From an uncultured Pseudohongiella sp. (GTDB taxonomy: Bacteria > Pseudomonadota > Gammaproteobacteria > Pseudomonadales > Pseudohongiellaceae): DNA of 64,000 nt. Positions 26,292 to 35,299 of the stretch are shown here, in pieces (position 1 is the first letter of the stretch; every line of letters starts with the position of its first letter). The notes beneath the pieces are model-generated. The model saw only the letters and a list, made by a program, of their open reading frames with translations. It was not told the origin of the DNA and ran no database searches. The DNA lies in NCBI GenBank assembly GCA_951812965.1, contig OX638341.1, forward strand, positions 974,438 through 1,038,437. The letters are read 5' to 3'. A program made the translations under genes and the position numbers.

Positions 26292-27908
26292 GGGCGAGGC
26301 ATGCCTCGCCCGCGAACGGCCCCGGCACCGTGCAACACACACGGGCGACGCATGCCTCGCCCGCGCACGACCCCGGCACCGTGCAACACACACGGGCGAC
26401 GCATGCGTCGCCCCTACGGCGTTGGGAACTACGCAAGTGTCCCTGACCCTTGCAACAAATCTACCGGCGTTTGTAGGGGCGAGGCATGCCTCGCCCGCGC
26501 ACGGCCCCGGCACCGTGCAACACACACGGGCGACGCATGCGTCGCCCCTACGGCGTTGGGAACTACGCAAGTGTCCCTGACCCTTGCAACAAATCTACCA
26601 ACGTTTGTAGGGGCGAGGCATGCCACGCCCGCGAACGACCCCGACACCGTGCAACACACACGGGCGACGCATGCGTCGCCCCTACGGCGTTGGGAACTAC
26701 GCAAGTGTCCCTGACCCTTGCAACAAATCTACCGGCGTTTGTAGGGGCGAGGCATGCCTCGCCCGCGCACGGCCCCGGCACCGCGCAACACACACGGGCG
26801 ACGCATGCCACGCCCGCGAACGGCCCCGGCACCGTGCAACACACACGGGCGACGCATGCGTCGCCCCTACGGCGTTGGGAACTACGCAAGTGTCCCTGAC
26901 CCTTGCAACAAATCTACCGGCGTTTGTAGGGGCGAGGCATGCCTCGCCCGCGCACGGCCCCGGCACCGTGCAACACACACGGGCGACGCATGCGTCGCCC
27001 CTACGGCGTTGGGAACTACGCAAGTGTCCCTGACCCTTGCAACAAATCTACCGGCGTTTGTAGGGGCGAGGCATGCCTCGCCCGCGAACGACCCCGGCAC
27101 CGTGCAACACACACGGGCGACGCATGCGTCGCCCCTACGGCGTTGGGAACTACGCAAGTGTCCCTGACCCCTGCTACAAATCTACCGGCGTTTGTAGGGG
27201 CGAGGCATGCCTCGCCCGCGAACGACCCCGGCACCGTGCAACACACACGGGCGACGCATGCGTCGCCCCTACGGCGTTGGGAACTACGCAAGTGTCCCTG
27301 ACCCCTGCTACAAATCTACCGGCGTTTGTAGGGGCGAGGCATGCCTCGCCCGCGAACGGCCCCAGCACCGTGCAACACACACGGACGACGCATGCGTCGC
27401 CCCTACGGCGTTGGGAACTACGCAAGTGTCCCTGACCCCTGCTACAAATCTACCGGCGTTTGTAGGGGCGAGGCATGCCTCGCCCGCGCACGGCCCCGGC
27501 ACCGCGCAACACACACGGGCGACGCATGCGTCGCCCCTACGGCGTTGGGAACTACGCAAGTGTCCCTGACCCCTGCTACAAATCTACCGGCGTTTGTAGG
27601 GGCGAGGCATGCCTCGCCCGCGAACGACCCCGGCACCGTGCAACACACACGGGCGACGCATGCGTCGCCCCTACGGCGTTGGGAACTACGCAAGTGTCCC
27701 TGACCCTTGCAACAAATCTACCGGCGTTTGTAGGGGCGAGGCATGCCTCGCCCGCGCACGGCCCCGGCACCGTGCAACACACACGGGCGACGCATGCGTC
27801 GCCCCTACGGCGTTGGGAACTACGCTAGTGTCCCTGAGCCCTGCTACAAATCTACCGGCGTTTGTAGGGGCGAGGCATGCCTCGCCCCTACACGCCAGTG
27901 TCCCTGAT
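26271..27908. repeat. 134-bp tandem array, 11 units plus a partial 12th
   Basis: Units start at 26271, 26456, 26590, 26724, 26909, 27043, 27177, 27311, 27445, 27579, 27713 and 27847 (partial). Nine are exactly 134 bp; units 1 and 4 are 185 bp because of an extra 51-bp segment. Each unit holds the 3' end of the GT-C gene (CAAATCTACCGGCGTTTGTAG), a palindrome with GAGGCATGCCTC, a spacer, a second palindrome with GACGCATGCGTC, CCCCTAC and a linker GGCGTTGGGAACTACGCAAG. There are 25 palindromes in all. Since 134 is not a multiple of 3, the many open frames across it change frame each unit and are not genes. No protein is supported between 26292 and 27911. Confidence 0.97.
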
Positions 27909-27911
27909 TTT

Positions 27912-29669
27912 TTACCAAGAGTCCTCTTCAGGACGGCGAGTAACAAGAAGATTTTCCAGGATCAAATATTTCAACCCCGAATTCACGAACATCTCCACCG
28001 CATGCTCCGGCGAGCAGACCAGCGCTTCTCCCGGCCGGCTCATGGAAGAATTGATCAACAGCGGATTGCCCGTCTTCTCCCTGAACATCGTCAGCAACCG
28101 GTGAAAATCCGGATAGTGCTCCGCGTCCACCACCTGCACCCGCGTGCTGCCGTCCGCATAGGCGATACCCGGATAGCGGGAGCGCCAGGCTTCATCGATG
28201 CGAACGCCGATGCAGCGGTAGCGGTCCGCCTGCTGGCCCGAAAGTATTTCATCACTGGCTTCGGCCAGTATCGAGCAGGCAAAAGGCCTGCGAATCTCGC
28301 GAAACTTGACCTGTTGATTGATCAGATCCGCGTTGTTCACCTGTTGCGGATTCGCCAGCACGCTGCGGTTGCCGAGCGCGCGCTGGCCGAACTCGAGACG
28401 GCCGCGGAACCAGCCTACCAGCTCTCCCGCCGCCAGCAATTCCACCGCTTTCCCATACGGATCCTCGAGTTCTTCCCAGATCGGCTTGTCGCGATGATTG
28501 CGGCAGGCGTCGATGCATTGCCGGGAAGAGAAATCCGGCCCTAGCAACATGCTCTCGACCGGCAGGAGCCTCGCGCCCGATTGGCGTATCGCAAAGGCCG
28601 CCGCGCCGATGGCCGTGCCGGAATCGCTGCAGGCCGGATGCACGTTCAGGCGCTCGACCTTGTCCCAGGCGGCAAGCCGCTGATTCAGGCGGATATTCAT
28701 GGAGCCAGTACCGGCCACTGCCAGAATGCCCGTTTCGGCAAGCACGTCGCCCAAATAGTGATCGATCAGTTGCATTGCCATATCTTCGTACAGTTTCTGG
28801 ATTGCGGCGGCGTAATGCAGGTATGGATCGTCGACCAGATTTCCCACCCGGCGCGGCCCCAGCATGTCTACCAGTTTCTGGCTGAAATAGTGACCCTGGG
28901 ATTTGGCCTTGTAGCGGCGCAGGCCGACCGTGCCGATCATCTTGTTGTTGACCCTGAATTTGCCATTGCGGCAGGTCGCCAGCGGTGACAGATCATATTT
29001 TTCCGCATCGCCGAGCGGCGCGATGCCCATGACCTTCAGTTCTCCGTCGAGAATCTCGAATCCCAAATAATCGGTCAGCGCCGCATACATGCCGCAAAGG
29101 GAATCCGGATTATGAAATTCCTTCCGTTTCACGATGCGGCCGCCTTCGCCGACGGCGAAAAGCATGTTGGAATATTCGCCCTTGACGTCGTTGCAGAAAA
29201 TCGCCGTTTTCCGCTCGGGCTCGTTCAACAGGTATGCACTGGCGGCATGAGCAATCTGGTGTTCGACAGGTACGATCCGCGCCTGCTTCGGCGAGATATG
29301 CAATTGCTCCAGCATCTGCCGCAAATTCCTGAGATAGCGGCGATAACGGCGGTTGCCGTTGAACAGGCTGTCCAGGCTGCGGTCGGGGGCGTACCAGTGG
29401 CGCCGGGCGTAATGCCAGCGGGCCGGGCTGAAAATGCTGATCGGGCTGTAGGAAATCGCGATCCGGTCGATTTCCGACGCACGGATGCCGGCGATCTGCA
29501 AACACTGCCTGACCGCGTGATACGGCATCTCATTGCGGGCGTGCCGCCGCCGGGTCAGCCTTTCCTCTTCCACGGCCGCCACCAGTTCGCCACCGCAAAA
29601 CAGCGCAGCCGCCGGATCATGCCCGATCGCCCCGGCCAGCCCTAGTGTGTAATCCGCCATACTTTCCAT
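27912..29669 (-). CDS. Carbamoyltransferase, NodU/CmcH/TobZ family
   Basis: About 585 residues (ATG 29669, or 29660 three codons later). The N-terminal Kae1/TobZ-like domain begins TLGLAGAIGHDPAAALFCGGELVAAVEEERLTRRRH and carries the metal-binding His motif VEHQIAHAASAYL. The middle has CNDVKGEYSNML and LNVHPACSDSGTAIGAAAFA. The C-terminal YrdC-like carbamoyl-adenylate part has WFRGRLEFGQRALGNRSVLANP and NPLLINSSMSRPGEALVCSPEHA. Such enzymes carbamoylate sugars or antibiotics using carbamoyl phosphate and ATP. Sited between a membrane glycosyltransferase and waaG, it may decorate LPS core or another glycan; the substrate is inferred. Its stop is 4 bases from the end of the repeat array. Confidence 0.9.
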   Translation of the reverse strand: MESMADYTLGLAGAIGHDPAAALFCGGELVAAVEEERLTRRRHARNEMPYHAVRQCLQIAGIRASEIDRIAISYSPISIFSPARWHYARRHWYAPDRSLDSLFNGNRRYRRYLRNLRQMLEQLHISPKQARIVPVEHQIAHAASAYLLNEPERKTAIFCNDVKGEYSNMLFAVGEGGRIVKRKEFHNPDSLCGMYAALTDYLGFEILDGELKVMGIAPLGDAEKYDLSPLATCRNGKFRVNNKMIGTVGLRRYKAKSQGHYFSQKLVDMLGPRRVGNLVDDPYLHYAAAIQKLYEDMAMQLIDHYLGDVLAETGILAVAGTGSMNIRLNQRLAAWDKVERLNVHPACSDSGTAIGAAAFAIRQSGARLLPVESMLLGPDFSSRQCIDACRNHRDKPIWEELEDPYGKAVELLAAGELVGWFRGRLEFGQRALGNRSVLANPQQVNNADLINQQVKFREIRRPFACSILAEASDEILSGQQADRYRCIGVRIDEAWRSRYPGIAYADGSTRVQVVDAEHYPDFHRLLTMFREKTGNPLLINSSMSRPGEALVCSPEHAVEMFVNSGLKYLILENLLVTRRPEEDSW

Positions 29670-29729
29670 ACTAATTTTTCAGAAGAACGGATTCTCTGCC
29701 TATTCGCGGGCGATCTAAGGCGCTCCCCC

Positions 29730-30863
29730 TCACGGTCCCGCTCGAAGCCCCTCTTGCTGTTCGAGAATATCCACTGCCACTTTCGTCATGTTATACAGTT
29801 CTTTGCTTCGTCCATAGCGCAAGCCGTTTTCGCTCCAGGGCGCGCCATCGAGTTGCTCCAGCATTTCCCGCAGGCGTCCGTTCAACTCCTCCTGGCTGAA
29901 AGGTTCGCTGCAGACCTGGCCCGAGCCGGCCTTCAGGATGTGCGTCGCATAACCGCAAGAGGCCGTCGTCAGTACCGGAAGTCCGGCCGCGGTGGCTTCG
30001 AGCAGCACATGGCCGGCGCTTTCCGAATAGGCCGGATGCAATAGCAGGTCCGCCCCCTGGTAGAGGCGCGCCACATTATCCTGCCCCGGCAGCACTCTTA
30101 CCCGCTCGCGTATGCCGAGTTTGCGCGCCAGGGCGTGGACTGGCGCGAATCGGCCCTTGCCCACCAGCACATAGCGGCAACTTTTGGCGATTGGTTCGGG
30201 CAGGGAGGCGAGGGCGCGCAGGGAACGGTCGATGCCCTTTATGCGAAAGCCCGAGCCAATTTGCAGAATCAGTTTTTCGTCCCCGAACAGCGACAGTTCC
30301 TCGCGGCAGCGCCGGCGCGTTTCCGGATCGCGGGCAGCGACCTTGCGATCCTGCGAAAGTCCCGGCGGCAGCAAATGCAGACGCTGGGCGCAACCGGGGA
30401 AATGACGGATGTATTCGTCCCGTTGCCGCTCCGACAGCACCAGCGACCTGGTTGCGCTGCCATCGCCGAACACGGCTTTTTCGTAGGCGCGGAAATGACG
30501 GAATCGGGACGTGAAACGGTAATAGACACCGCGTTGGGTTCGCGCCTTTTCCGCGAAACACGAATCCGCGGCGAAATACACGTCAAGCAGGGGCATCTTG
30601 TTGAATCCGATCACCAGATCAACCGGTTTCGCGGCCAAGGCCCGGCGCACCTGTTCAGTGTAATTGCGATATTGGGCCAGCCGGCCGAAACCGCGCTTCT
30701 GAACCGGCTCTAAACGCAGGCCTTCCGGTTTCGGACCGCGCCAGTGCATGGCGTACGCGATTACTTCATGGCCGCGGTCGATACATTCCCGCGCCAGCCG
30801 CATCATGTCGCGCTGCTGGCCGCCGTGGGGGAACCAGGAATAGATGAGGAAGGCGAATTTCAT
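29730..30863 (-). CDS. waaG: LPS core glucosyltransferase WaaG (GT4)
   Basis: 377 residues, cytoplasmic face of the inner membrane; adds the first hexose to the second heptose of the LPS core. Close to E. coli WaaG over the whole length: SWFPHGGQQRDMMRLARECIDRGHEV, VIGFNKMPLLDVYFAADSCFAEKA, YYRFTSRFRHFRAYEKAVF, LPPGLSQDRK, IGSGFRIKGIDRSLRALASLP, and the GT-B donor site ADLLLHPAYSESAGHVLLEATAAGLPVLTTASCGYA. Start ATG 30863 overlaps the waaC stop by 4 bases (ATGA), so the three waa genes form one operon (waaF-waaC-waaG). Confidence 0.96.
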   Translation of the reverse strand: MKFAFLIYSWFPHGGQQRDMMRLARECIDRGHEVIAYAMHWRGPKPEGLRLEPVQKRGFGRLAQYRNYTEQVRRALAAKPVDLVIGFNKMPLLDVYFAADSCFAEKARTQRGVYYRFTSRFRHFRAYEKAVFGDGSATRSLVLSERQRDEYIRHFPGCAQRLHLLPPGLSQDRKVAARDPETRRRCREELSLFGDEKLILQIGSGFRIKGIDRSLRALASLPEPIAKSCRYVLVGKGRFAPVHALARKLGIRERVRVLPGQDNVARLYQGADLLLHPAYSESAGHVLLEATAAGLPVLTTASCGYATHILKAGSGQVCSEPFSQEELNGRLREMLEQLDGAPWSENGLRYGRSKELYNMTKVAVDILEQQEGLRAGP

Positions 30864-31957
30864 GGGGCGGCGTGGCCGTCGATCAAACGTTCGAATTGTC
30901 GCCAGACCTCGTCTGGCTTGTGTGCCGCAAAGCAGGGAGGCCGCACTTGGGTCGATTCGTCATGCGCCGTATCGAAGACCGGCGGGCCATGGTAGACGCA
31001 ATGCTTCTTCATGCAAGGGGCGCATTCGATGTTCGAAGTCAGATGTAATTGGCGCGGGCCGAATGTGCCCGTCAGGTCCGGATTGGTCGGCCCGTACAAG
31101 GTAAGCGCCGGCTTGCCGAGCGCTGCCGCCAGATGGCCAAGCCCCGTGTCGACGGCGATCACTCCTTCGGCCCTGAGCATGTGTTGTGCGAGGCCGGACA
31201 GCGTCTGCCTTTCCAGCACCGTTGCTCGTGCGTTGCCGCCGGCGATCAGTTCGGCGCGGCGCTTGTCCCGCTCATCGCCCCAGGGCAGCAGGATGCGGTA
31301 ACCGGCCGCGGTCGCGATCTCGCCGAGTCTGCGCCAGTAGGCGTCGGGCCAGTGCTTGGTGGCCCAGGTGGTGCCGTGGAGGAACAATACGGAGGGGAGT
31401 TCTTTGAGTGGGTGTCCCATGTCTGTGGTCGATGGGTGTCCCATGTCTTTTATGCAGGAGACGTCGATGCCGTAGTCGACCAACTGCTTGCTGTAACGAT
31501 AGTTGAGCGCCCGGGAGAACAACTGCCGCACCCGGTCGACCGCGTGACCGTTCCAGGGCACCGAATACGACTGGTTGTAGAACAACGACGAGAGCGGCTC
31601 CCGTGCGGTCTGGTTGCTCAGGCCGATGGTAAGTCCTTTCGACATGCGGCTGATGATGCCGCTCTTGATCAGCCCCTGGGCATCGATCACGAGATCGTAG
31701 TGTTCGGACCGCAATCGTTGCCGGAACGAGCGGACTTCGCGATTGAACCAGGTTTTCAGGAAATTCCGGCGCCAGCGGCGGATCGAGATGGGAATCACCT
31801 TGTCGACGGCGGGATGCCAGCCGGGCACTTCGACGAAGTTTTCTTCGACGACCCAATCGAACACCACGTCCTTGCGCGCCTTGGCCGCGTCGGTGACGGC
31901 CGGCAAGGTGTGGATGATGTCTCCAAGCGAAGAGACCTTGACTATGAGAATCCGCAA
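30860..31957 (-). CDS. waaC: ADP-heptose:LPS heptosyltransferase I
   Basis: Adds the first heptose to Kdo2-lipid A (GT9). 365 residues from TTG 31957 (MRILIVKVSSLGDIIHTLPAVTDA, aligning with the usual WaaC start); the frame continues upstream antisense-like inside waaF and is rejected. Other blocks: DLVIDAQGLIKSGIISRMSKG, LFLHGTTWATKHWP and AVDTGLGHLAAALGKPALTLYGPTNPDLTG. E. coli WaaC has about 320 residues. Part of the excess is residues 171-184, DMGHPSTTDMGHPL, encoded by two copies of a 24-bp repeat of the ATGGGTGTCCCAT family. The C-terminal CxxC region (ECAPCMKKHCVYHG) is longer than usual. It overlaps waaF by 16 bases. Confidence 0.95.
   Translation of the reverse strand: MRILIVKVSSLGDIIHTLPAVTDAAKARKDVVFDWVVEENFVEVPGWHPAVDKVIPISIRRWRRNFLKTWFNREVRSFRQRLRSEHYDLVIDAQGLIKSGIISRMSKGLTIGLSNQTAREPLSSLFYNQSYSVPWNGHAVDRVRQLFSRALNYRYSKQLVDYGIDVSCIKDMGHPSTTDMGHPLKELPSVLFLHGTTWATKHWPDAYWRRLGEIATAAGYRILLPWGDERDKRRAELIAGGNARATVLERQTLSGLAQHMLRAEGVIAVDTGLGHLAAALGKPALTLYGPTNPDLTGTFGPRQLHLTSNIECAPCMKKHCVYHGPPVFDTAHDESTQVRPPCFAAHKPDEVWRQFERLIDGHAAP
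31406..31447. repeat. ATGGGTGTCCCAT-type tandem repeat inside waaC
   Basis: Two units of 24 bp, the shared part being TGGGTGTCCCATGTC, in frame within waaC (encoding DMGHP twice). The same short palindromic unit in the opposite orientation occurs at about 16199 and 16229 next to the FitAB island. Confidence 0.85.
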
Positions 31958-33054
31958 TTCGCCGCTTCCCGGGAGCTTTCTTCCCGCAGCCTGTCGATGG
32001 CGCCGGCCACCATCGCCGGTTGCATCCCGGTCAGGCAGCGCAGATGCCCATATGGGCACTCGCGCCGGTAACAGGGCTGGCATTCGATGCCGGTAGCAAG
32101 CAATTCTACCTTGCCGGAGAGAGGAGGCGTAAATTCGGGCGAACTCGAGCCGTAGATCGCGGCCAGGGGTTTGTCCAGCGCCGCCGCGATATGCATCAGG
32201 CCCGAATCGTTCGATACCACGACGGTGGCCGCGGACAGCAGGTCGATTGCCTCGCCCAGACTTGTGCGCCCGGTGAGATCGCGGCAGCCCGGGGCCAGCC
32301 CGGGAGCGATTCCGGCGGTGATCTCGGCGGCGATCTCGCGATCGTTCATCGAACCGAACAACCACACCTGCCAGCCCCGGCGCAGATACTGCCCGGCCAA
32401 TTCGATGTGGCCGGCTGCAGGCCATTGTTTTGATGGCCCGAATTCGGCGCCCGGGCAAAGCGCCAGGATCGGTTGTTGCCGATCCAGACCCAGGCGCAGG
32501 CACGACGAATCGAGCTCTGCCGGCCGCGCCTGCAATTCCGGTTTCGGCCAGTCGTCGGTGAGAAGACTGTTGGCGGGCCGCGCAAGCGCTACGAAATGTT
32601 GCGCCATAAGCGGGAGTTGTTCCTTGTCGAGGCGGCGGCAGTCGGTCAGCAACGGATCGCGCCACTCACCGCGCCAGCCGATTCGCTCGGGGATCGCGGC
32701 ATGAAACGGAACCAGCGCCGACTTGAAGGAGTTGGGCAAAACGATGGCATGGGTAAACCCGCGCCCGCGCAATTCCCGGCCAATTCGTCGTCGCAGCAGC
32801 CAGTTCAGTTCGCCATGGGGAAACGGCGAGTCGAGACTTTCGGACACCTCTGGCATCCGTTCGAGAAGCGGCCTCGTCCAGGCCGGCGCCATGACGGTGA
32901 TTTCGTTGCGCGGATCATCGGCCTTGAGCCGCCTGAACAGCGACTGGGCCATGACCATGTCGCCGATCCAGGAAGGACCGACGATGAGATATTTTCCTGG
33001 ATTGCCGGATTTTTCGTATCGAGAACTGGACTCGAGCCCGGCGCCGGGGGTCAT
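31942..33054 (-). CDS. waaF: ADP-heptose:LPS heptosyltransferase II
   Basis: Adds the second heptose to the LPS inner core (GT9). 370 residues from ATG 33054, which overlaps the upstream protease stop (ATGA); an ATG at 33072 is the alternative. The family start KYLIVGPSWIGDMVMAQSLFRRL appears only at residue 22, so this protein has an unusual N-terminal extension. Other blocks: HAIVLPNSFKSALVPFHAAIPERIGWRGEWRDPLLTD, LALCPGAEFGPSKQWPAAG, TVVVSNDSGLMHIAAALDKPLAAIYGSSSPEFTPP and a Cys-rich end ECQPCYRRECPYGHLRCL. First of the waaF-waaC-waaG chain. Confidence 0.95.
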   Translation of the reverse strand: MTPGAGLESSSRYEKSGNPGKYLIVGPSWIGDMVMAQSLFRRLKADDPRNEITVMAPAWTRPLLERMPEVSESLDSPFPHGELNWLLRRRIGRELRGRGFTHAIVLPNSFKSALVPFHAAIPERIGWRGEWRDPLLTDCRRLDKEQLPLMAQHFVALARPANSLLTDDWPKPELQARPAELDSSCLRLGLDRQQPILALCPGAEFGPSKQWPAAGHIELAGQYLRRGWQVWLFGSMNDREIAAEITAGIAPGLAPGCRDLTGRTSLGEAIDLLSAATVVVSNDSGLMHIAAALDKPLAAIYGSSSPEFTPPLSGKVELLATGIECQPCYRRECPYGHLRCLTGMQPAMVAGAIDRLREESSREAANCGFS

Positions 33055-34544
33055 TCGACCAGTTTCACCCAATCGCCGGGTTCCGGACTGCCGATGGGAT
33101 AGTGGCCGTTGAGCAGGCGCAAGGTCTCTTCCGGATATTCGCTGATCTTTGAATCGCGCGCAGCATCGGCAAAATCGAAATCTTCATCCGCCACTATGTA
33201 GCGGATGCGCAATTCCTGGGCCAGGGCTATTTCGCCGCGTTCGATCGGCCGGAAACTGCGGATCGATTCGAGCAGCAGGGCGTCCGCTTCTTCCGCCCCG
33301 GCGGCAGGCAATTCCCCGCGGAAAAGATAGGCGCGCGGACCGAAATAAATTGCGGCGATGCGCTCCTTGCGGCCGGTTTGCGGATCCTGGACGATACCGG
33401 TGTGCCCGCGCAGGCGGAATTGCTCCAGGGTCTCGGGCTGCTCGAGCGCGGCGCCATGTATTCGGCCGATCAGAAAATCCTGCGGCAGCACGTTGTTTTG
33501 CAGTCGCAGCGCTTCGACCTTGAGCGATCCTTTTCCCGGCCCCGAGCCGGTCGCGGTCGTCGTGGTCTCGCTTACCAGCCAGTTGTCCGGGAAAACCATG
33601 GTATAGCCGAGCAGGGTCTGATAGTAGCGATTGCGGGTTTCATTGGTTTTCGCCAGCCGACTTTCACCGACGATCAGGCCTTCGGTGGCTTCGCGGAACC
33701 GGCTGTTGTCGTCTATGTAACTCGCTTGCGGATCGAAATCGCGCACCTGGGCGATGATCTGCTGCAAGCGCTGATCGCTGCGCGGGTGGGTGGCGAACAG
33801 GCCGTGATAGCCGCCGCCGCGGTTGGTGGTAAGGCGCATGAAGTCCTGATGGTTCTTCAACACCGCCAGCGCATCGATCATGCCGATAGGGTCGTAGCCG
33901 GCGTCGCGCAGATACTCGGCGCCGAGTTCGTCGGCCTCGAGCTCGTGTTCGCGGCCGAAACCGCTAAGGCCGGCCTGGGCCCAGATCGAGGCGACCTGGG
34001 ATATTTGCGAGCCGACATAACCACTGCCGGTGACTACCGCGGTAACGAGCCCGCCGACCTGGGCCGCGGTTCGGGCCAGGGTGTTGGACGCGTGCTGCTG
34101 CACCGCATGCCGGGCGGTGATATGCGCGACTTCGTGCGCCAGCACTCCGGCGAGTTCGGCTTCGGAATTGAGGAAGTTGATCAGGCCGCGATTGACGTAG
34201 ACATATCCGCCGGGCAAGGCGAAGGCGTTGATTTCCGGGCTGTCGATGATGAAGAACTGGTATTCGAGGTCGGGCCTGTCGCCGGCCTGGGCGACGCGAT
34301 TGCCGATTTCGGTCACATATTCGTTCAGCGCCTCTTCTTCATAGAAGATCGAACTTTGCACGATCTTTTCGTGTTCTTCGAGGCCAATTTCCTTTTCCCG
34401 GTCGCCGGACATGAGTACGAGATTGGGCGAGCCGGTGGCCGGATTGACCGCGCAGGAGTCGAGCAGCATCGCCAGGAGGCACATCGCGAACAGCGGCCAG
34501 CGCAGTGTCGCGATATCCCGGATGTGTCCGATAAATCTGTTCAT
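33051..34544 (-). CDS. M48-family metalloprotease, BepA-like lipoprotein
   Basis: 497 residues. The N-terminus RWPLFAMCLLAMLLDSCAVNPATG carries a lipobox-like LDSC, so it is probably a lipoprotein facing the periplasm. The zinc site is HEVAH (AGVLAHEVAHITARHA) with the third ligand in GREHELEADELGAEYLRDAGYDP; THPRSDQRL is the typical M48 (HPxxxxR) block. A C-terminal domain of about 200 residues (YYQTLLGYTMVFPDNWLVSE onward) ends the protein. BepA-type proteases do quality control of outer-membrane proteins. It lies at the boundary: its stop overlaps waaF by 4 bases and the lipoprotein genes of the VWA locus lie just upstream. Confidence 0.92.
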   Translation of the reverse strand: MNRFIGHIRDIATLRWPLFAMCLLAMLLDSCAVNPATGSPNLVLMSGDREKEIGLEEHEKIVQSSIFYEEEALNEYVTEIGNRVAQAGDRPDLEYQFFIIDSPEINAFALPGGYVYVNRGLINFLNSEAELAGVLAHEVAHITARHAVQQHASNTLARTAAQVGGLVTAVVTGSGYVGSQISQVASIWAQAGLSGFGREHELEADELGAEYLRDAGYDPIGMIDALAVLKNHQDFMRLTTNRGGGYHGLFATHPRSDQRLQQIIAQVRDFDPQASYIDDNSRFREATEGLIVGESRLAKTNETRNRYYQTLLGYTMVFPDNWLVSETTTTATGSGPGKGSLKVEALRLQNNVLPQDFLIGRIHGAALEQPETLEQFRLRGHTGIVQDPQTGRKERIAAIYFGPRAYLFRGELPAAGAEEADALLLESIRSFRPIERGEIALAQELRIRYIVADEDFDFADAARDSKISEYPEETLRLLNGHYPIGSPEPGDWVKLVE

Positions 34545-34574
34545 TTTGCCGACCTCCGTCTCGCTTGCGCCGGC

Positions 34575-34598
34575 GGGTGAGGCATGCCTCGCCCCTAC
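34575..34598. repeat. Palindromic REP-like repeat
   Basis: GGGTGAGGCATGCCTCGCCC followed by CTAC: one copy in the 70-base gap between the lipoprotein gene (34615-35280) and the M48 protease. Confidence 0.88.
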
Positions 34599-34614
34599 GC
34601 TACGATCAACTGTG

Positions 34615-35280
34615 TCAACTGCCGATAACGAAATTCTTCAACTGGTCACCGAGCCGCTGGCAGGCATTGGCCTCGACTCGCGCGATCAGCGGGATCGGTA
34701 TCACGATCGCGGGCACATAGGATTGTCCGTTGGCATCGGTGCTGATCGTGCCCACGGCATTGAAATTGTCCACATCCCAGATTCTGGCGCTGAAGCTCGC
34801 GTCGTCTTCCCAGGAGCCGAAGCCGAAACAGCCGGCGCCTCCCGGCGCGACGGTGCAGGAAATCGAGCCGCTGCGGTCGATGGTTTCGGTGAAGCCGTCG
34901 AGCCAGACGATGTAACGAACGCCGAATCCCCGCATTGTCAGTGCTACCTGTTCCTCGGCCATGAGCCGTTCCAGGTCCTGGGTGCGCAACGGCGCCGTGC
35001 GCGGCTCGAACCAGGGAAACATCGCGTCGAGAAACTCCTGCTCCGGAACTACGCTGAGACCGTTCGCACCCTGGGCGAGCCGGTCGCCCACGCATTCGAC
35101 GAAATCGGCGCTGGTCTCGTAACTGCTGACCTGGCGCCGGCCGAGGATCACCACGGTTTCGTGGCTTGCTATGCCGGTTTCACCCTGGCGGAACTCGTCG
35201 ACCGTGGTGCTGGTGCATCCGGCGCACAGCATCAGGACAAGAGGAATCAGTTTGCCTGCTACGCCGTCAAAAAGTTTCAT
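34615..35280 (-). CDS. Lipoprotein of unknown function, 221 aa
   Basis: Signal peptide with a good lipobox (KLIPLVLMLCAGCTST, Cys at about 22). The mature part has VVILGRRQVSSYETSADFVECVGDRL, a central helix region (LERLMAEEQVALTMRGFGVRYIVWLDG) and beta-rich ARIWDVDNFNAVGTISTDANGQSYVPAIVIPIPLIARVEANACQRLGDQL. The pattern (one sensor-like residue stretch, then variable secretion product) is reminiscent of lipoproteins that assist envelope machines, but I do not recognise the family. Cys pairs (VECVG, SCTVAPGGAGCFGFG) may form disulfides. Part of the leftward 34.6-48.1 kb locus. Confidence 0.8.
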   Translation of the reverse strand: MKLFDGVAGKLIPLVLMLCAGCTSTTVDEFRQGETGIASHETVVILGRRQVSSYETSADFVECVGDRLAQGANGLSVVPEQEFLDAMFPWFEPRTAPLRTQDLERLMAEEQVALTMRGFGVRYIVWLDGFTETIDRSGSISCTVAPGGAGCFGFGSWEDDASFSARIWDVDNFNAVGTISTDANGQSYVPAIVIPIPLIARVEANACQRLGDQLKNFVIGS

Positions 35281-35299
35281 CGGATTTTCTCCGTCGGCT

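Noticed and set aside
26271..27908. CRISPR array
   Set aside because: Units are 134 bp and almost identical throughout, with no short repeat / unique spacer alternation, and no cas genes are in the window.
26301..28544. Many overlapping open frames of 83-311 residues across the 26.3-27.9 kb region on both strands
   Set aside because: They are readings of a 134-bp repeat in shifting frames (134 is not a multiple of 3), give motifs such as GARHASP and RGDACVA that come from the palindromes, and have no ribosome sites.
31958..32665. 236-residue extension of WaaC
   Set aside because: It lies in another frame within waaF, is Arg-rich and unlike the GT9 family; the TTG at 31957 matches the family start.
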